Source of the DNA: JBEKIK01 sp050013075
GTDB taxonomy: Bacteria; Planctomycetota; Planctomycetia; Pirellulales; Thermoguttaceae
DNA: 15,737 nt
Reading direction: 5' to 3'
Assembly (NCBI GenBank): GCA_050013075.1
Contig: JBEKFZ010000098.1
Span: forward strand, 1-15,737
This document shows, piece by piece, positions 13,049 through 15,737 of the stretch. The position numbers and the translations under genes are program-made. Under the pieces are notes generated by a model. That model did no database searches, was not told the DNA's origin, and was given only the letters and a program-made list of their open reading frames with translations. Position 1 is the first letter of the stretch; each line of letters starts with the position of its first letter.

Positions 13049-13936
13049 ATGGGTGCATTTTTTCAACTCATTATCAGGATTTATCGGAAGCTTTACGAAG
13101 CCTATGCGCATTGGTGCAAGGACGATGCGGTCGTGTTGGCGGCGGCGACTTCTTATTACATGGCCTTGTCTTTTTTCCCGCTTTTGCTCTTGCTCCTGTC
13201 GGTGATGGGATTTCTGCTGAAATTCACCGGTTGGGGCATCAACGCCCAGCAACGGTTATTGACCCTGCTGGCCGACAACGTGGCGCCTTCGCTGGCCGCC
13301 CAGGTGGAAGTCGCGCTCTCCTCGGTAAAAACAAATGCCGCGCTGAGCGGCCCGGTCGGGCTGATAACCCTGCTTATGGCCGCGATGGCGGTCTTCGCCC
13401 AGTTCGAAAGGGCCTTCGACCGTATATGGAACGTCCCCGGACGGGAATACACGGGGATCCTCGCCGCCATCCGCCACATTCTTTTTCAACGGCTACGCGC
13501 GTTTCTCTTGTTGCTGGGCGTGTGGCTCCTGGTAATCGCGGCGTTCCTCTTTAACATGACGCTGGCAACCATGCAAACCTTCGCTTCCACGCATTTGATG
13601 CAATCGCATACCGTGTGGAGCCTGGTGACGGCGGGGAGTTCAGTGGCGATGAATTGCCTGCTGTTCACCATAATGTATAAAATTCTGCCCAAAACCCCGG
13701 TGCGATGGAAGGCGGCCGCCGGCGGAGGGCTGCTCGCCGCGGTTATTTGGGAAGCCGGTCGCAGGATTCTGGCCGCGTTGGTGATCGGAACGCACTATAG
13801 CGTGTACGGGGTAGTGGGGGCCTTTATCGCCGTCATGCTCTGGTTTTATTACGCGACCGCAACTGTATTTTTCGCGGCGGAATTCGCACGGGTAATCGAT
13901 AAAAAAAGCCGTGCGGGCCAGGCGCCCCGGGCCTGA
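13049..13936 (+). CDS. YihY/BrkB-family membrane protein
   Basis: The inner-membrane protein of about 295 residues has roughly six hydrophobic segments, at about 35-58, 101-121, 150-173, 190-212, 225-247 and 251-282 (numbered from the alternative ATG at 13043). AATSYYMALSFFPLL in the first segment and FDRIWNVPGREY in the loop after the second are typical of the YihY/BrkB family (formerly called ribonuclease BN). Molecular function is not settled for this family; transport or envelope roles have been proposed. ATG at 13049 is preferred because AAAGGA (13037-13042) then lies 6 nt upstream; for the ATG at 13043 that spacing would be zero. It starts only 28 bp after the tolC-like stop, so co-transcription with the efflux genes is likely, although no functional link is evident. 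Confidence 0.88.
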   Translation: MGAFFQLIIRIYRKLYEAYAHWCKDDAVVLAAATSYYMALSFFPLLLLLLSVMGFLLKFTGWGINAQQRLLTLLADNVAPSLAAQVEVALSSVKTNAALSGPVGLITLLMAAMAVFAQFERAFDRIWNVPGREYTGILAAIRHILFQRLRAFLLLLGVWLLVIAAFLFNMTLATMQTFASTHLMQSHTVWSLVTAGSSVAMNCLLFTIMYKILPKTPVRWKAAAGGGLLAAVIWEAGRRILAALVIGTHYSVYGVVGAFIAVMLWFYYATATVFFAAEFARVIDKKSRAGQAPRA

Positions 13937-14018
13937 CAATATCGAACCGGGATATGCGGTCCTACTGGTCGGCATTGTTACGGCCATGTACGATTAGGAT
14001 TAGCGACGTGAGGTTATA

Positions 14019-14441
14019 ATGGAAAAAAACGACGTGAATGACGCGATTGTAAAAACCGTCCTGCGATTTTACCCGGACGTGGAGGCGATATATCTTTTCG
14101 GCAGCCACGGCACGGAGCATCAGCGGCCGGACAGCGACGCGGACGTGGCCCTGCTTTTTCCGCCTCCTCTTGTGAAAACCATAACGAATCCGGTAATGAG
14201 CGAATGTAGCAACATACTGACTGATATCCTAAAAAAGTCCGTGGACTTAATCAATCTCCGGGCGGAGAACGTCGTTTTTCAGCATGAAGTAATTCAGGAG
14301 GGAAAAATTATTTACAGTCGGAGCGAATACGCGGTTGATGAATATGAAATGCTGGTCTTGTCGCTGTACCAGAAGTTGAACGAGGAACGGGCGGACATTC
14401 TGCAAGAAATATTCCAAACCGGGAGGATCGTCGGATCATGA
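14019..14441 (+). CDS. mntA: MNT-domain nucleotidyltransferase antitoxin (MntA-like)
   Basis: The 140-residue protein is a minimal nucleotidyltransferase. The GS-x10-DxD signature is complete: G28-S29 (LFGSHG), D40 and D42 (SDADVAL), with a further acidic residue D76 (KSVDLI) in the place of the third catalytic carboxylate. In characterised type VII toxin-antitoxin systems such proteins inactivate the partner HEPN toxin by transferring AMP units to a tyrosine near its active site. The partner gene overlaps by 4 nt (ATGA at 14438-14441), the usual arrangement. A Shine-Dalgarno GTGAGG (14008-14013) is correctly placed. All catalytic residues look intact even though the toxin is interrupted. Confidence 0.88.
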   Translation: MEKNDVNDAIVKTVLRFYPDVEAIYLFGSHGTEHQRPDSDADVALLFPPPLVKTITNPVMSECSNILTDILKKSVDLINLRAENVVFQHEVIQEGKIIYSRSEYAVDEYEMLVLSLYQKLNEERADILQEIFQTGRIVGS

Positions 14442-14863
14442 TGGATGTGGTTTTGAACAAAAAAGAAAGCATCGAGCGCTCGATCAAGCAGATCCGCCTT
14501 TACTACGGCCTGCCTTCGGACCTGCCTTTTGAAAAAGATTATCTGAAACAGGACGCCATCGCCGCCAATCTTTAGCGAATAGCCGAACAAGCCATCGATA
14601 TCGCGAATCATCTTATCAAGAAGAAAAAACTCGGACTTCCCAAAGATAGCAGGGAAAGTTTCGATATTCTCGCCCATGCGGGCATTATTCCGGATGATCT
14701 CTCGGCCAAGCTCAAGGGCATGGTCGGGTTTAGGAATATCTTGGTTCACGATTATCGGAAACTCGACCTTGGGATCATGCTGGACGTGATCGAACGCCGT
14801 CTGGACGATTTGATCGATTTCACGAATTTGGCAATGGAATATTCTCGTCGGAATCCGTCGTGA
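14438..14863 (+). pseudogene. hepT: HEPN toxin (HepT-like) with in-frame TAG at codon 46
   Basis: The reading frame gives 141 codons that match a HepT-type HEPN ribonuclease, but codon 46 (14573-14575) is TAG. It lies in AANL-stop-RIAEQAIDIANH, where related proteins usually have Gln, so CAG to TAG is the simplest change. Downstream, 95 sense codons stay open and keep the RNase motif R-x4-H-x-Y (R99, H104, Y106 in FRNILVHDY), including the tyrosine modified by MntA-type antitoxins. No restart codon with a ribosome binding site is evident before that motif. TAG ends other genes here (208-1542 and 7713-11306), so reassignment is unlikely. Recent inactivation, readthrough (the base after TAG is C) or a sequencing error are possible. 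Confidence 0.8.
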
Positions 14864-14911
14864 TATTCCGGCATCTCCCCGCGAAATACCGACCTTAGAT
14901 CATCACAAGAA

Positions 14912-15541
14912 CTAACCGCTTCCAGGCAGGCCGGTAAAAGTATCGGCTTGTTTTTTGGGTCTTAAAACGCACCTGCCGACGTTCCAACATTGGTAAACGC
15001 CCACCAGGCAGACGGCGACCAGTATGGCTCCTTTAAGAAAGTTAAAACCCATCTGCCGGCGGTCGGCCATTATTTGCGCCCAAGTCCGTTCCGCATGGGA
15101 ATCACTCTGAGAGGCCTGTTGCGGCTCAAGGGCGGCCTGTGCAACGTCGGAGGACTTGCCCTGCTCGCCGGGTTCGTAAAGGCAGGAGTCCCGATCCATT
15201 GCCGCGTAAACGACGGCGACCGATAACACAACCGCGGTGATGATGCAACTGATCGGGAACCGGGACTTGCGACCGGCGGGCGAATCGAATTTGCTCCGAT
15301 AAATCCCCAATCCCGTCCACGCTCCGAGGGCGCACATCGCGAGAACCGCCTGGCTTAGGTACTGGGCGGACGCGAGAAATTCGGCCAAACCAAATCCCAA
15401 TCCGAACCATAGGAGAAAAAACCATGGCGCAGACGCATCCGGGCGTAAACGTAGTTTTGCCGCCGACCATGCCAGCATAAAAAACGGCATCGCGAAGATG
15501 AATATGCGATAATCGAAGGCAATGGCGGGAAAGTAGTCCAC
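14912..15541 (-). CDS. Hypothetical multi-pass membrane protein
   Basis: I do not recognise the family. The 209-residue product has about five hydrophobic segments, near 10-28, 38-56, 62-81, 96-114 and 166-184. A charged, Gln/Ser-rich loop at about 116-160 and a basic C-terminal tail complete it. The start is GTG, the first possible start after an upstream in-frame TGA, with AGGA 10 nt before it. The stop is TAG. It converges on the toxin-antitoxin genes, and the last codons lie over the + strand terminator at 14930-14956. No metal or catalytic motif is visible. A truncated membrane-sensor N-terminus is one possibility, but nothing in the sequence proves it. Confidence 0.55.
   Translation of the reverse strand: MDYFPAIAFDYRIFIFAMPFFMLAWSAAKLRLRPDASAPWFFLLWFGLGFGLAEFLASAQYLSQAVLAMCALGAWTGLGIYRSKFDSPAGRKSRFPISCIITAVVLSVAVVYAAMDRDSCLYEPGEQGKSSDVAQAALEPQQASQSDSHAERTWAQIMADRRQMGFNFLKGAILVAVCLVGVYQCWNVGRCVLRPKKQADTFTGLPGSG
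14930..14956 (+). terminator. Rho-independent terminator after the MNT/HEPN pair
   Basis: GCCGGTA (14930-14936), loop AAAG (14937-14940) and TATCGGC (14941-14947) form a 7-bp stem with one G-U pair, followed by TTGTTTTTT (14948-14956). It is about 70 bp past the HEPN stop and lies inside the 3' end of the convergent minus-strand gene. Confidence 0.75.
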
Positions 15542-15573
15542 GGTTGTTGATTCCTGGCGTGGGGTATTTCAAT

Positions 15574-15596
15574 CCGTCGCGGATTTTCCGCGGCGG
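15574..15596. repeat. GC-rich hairpin upstream of the minus-strand gene
   Basis: CCGTCGCGG (15574-15582) and CCGCGGCGG (15588-15596) pair over 9 bp (one G-U) around ATTTT. CTTTTG follows on the + strand, so a weak terminator for something outside the window is possible. Otherwise it would fold in the leader of the minus-strand gene. The rest of 15542-15737 shows no gene and no clear promoter. Confidence 0.45.
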
Positions 15597-15737
15597 CTTT
15601 TGCACGGTGTCCCGAGCAAATGTAGCATATCGGCGGCGCCGAACGGCATTGTTTACCCGCCCACCCCACCCGCAAGATGCGTACAAAACGCACAATCGGC
15701 AAACGCGCGTCTTTTGTAATATATTTATTCACACGCC

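Noticed and set aside
13021..13554. Alternative + strand frame of 177 codons over the YihY/BrkB gene
   Set aside because: It is Arg/Gly/Pro-rich without family features, while the other frame gives a full-length membrane protein family match.
14573..14575. TAG reassigned to an amino acid in this organism
   Set aside because: TAG ends the HlyD-like, CusA-like and minus-strand genes at natural positions, so it is a working stop codon here.
15126..15695. Alternative minus-strand frame of 189 codons overlapping the membrane protein
   Set aside because: It is Arg-rich with no domains, and it lacks the consistent hydrophobic segments seen in the frame at 14912-15541.

Overview
The window is about 15.7 kb of moderately GC-rich bacterial DNA. 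It is built around two RND-type efflux modules on the + strand, followed by a YihY/BrkB-like membrane protein, a nucleotidyltransferase/HEPN toxin-antitoxin pair with a broken toxin, and one minus-strand membrane protein. A member of the Planctomycetota is my best guess. The reasons are the CusB-like adaptor with metal-binding domains at both ends, the enlarged CusA-like pump, a Cys-rich exported protein ahead of them, and very repeat-rich intergenic DNA. This is inference from style, not proof.

Layout: 1-207 heptamer repeats; 208-1542 HlyD-family adaptor; 1543-1654 heptamer repeats; 1655-4915 AcrB-like (HAE1) pump; 4909-4952 a strong sigma70-type promoter inside a perfect dyad; 4969-5103 five tandem 21-nt hairpin repeats; 5111-5602 Cys-rich exported protein; 5775-7457 CusB-like adaptor; 7459-7663 a MITE-like element with terminal inverted repeats and flanking direct repeats; 7658-7713 heptamers; 7713-11306 CusA-like pump; 11297-11589 heptamers and hairpins; 11590-13020 TolC-family outer membrane lipoprotein; 13049-13936 YihY/BrkB; 14019-14441 MntA-like antitoxin; 14438-14863 HepT-like toxin with an in-frame TAG; 14930-14956 a rho-independent terminator; 14912-15541 (minus) a five-pass membrane protein; 15542-15737 intergenic DNA with one hairpin.

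How the genes fit together: adaptor, pump and outer membrane factor would form tripartite machines that move copper/silver-like ions (CusBA) and organic compounds (HlyD-AcrB) out of the cell. Only one outer membrane factor is present, so it may serve both pumps. The Cys-rich exported protein and the two metal-binding domains of the CusB-like adaptor suggest that soft-metal capture feeds the CusA-like pump.

The least explained material is non-coding. Period-7 arrays butt exactly against start or stop codons of three pump genes that lack a Shine-Dalgarno. Eight copies of a CUUG-loop hairpin repeat occur, five of them tandem and forming most of the predicted leader of the metal operon. An untouched MITE-like insertion sits between cusB and cusA.
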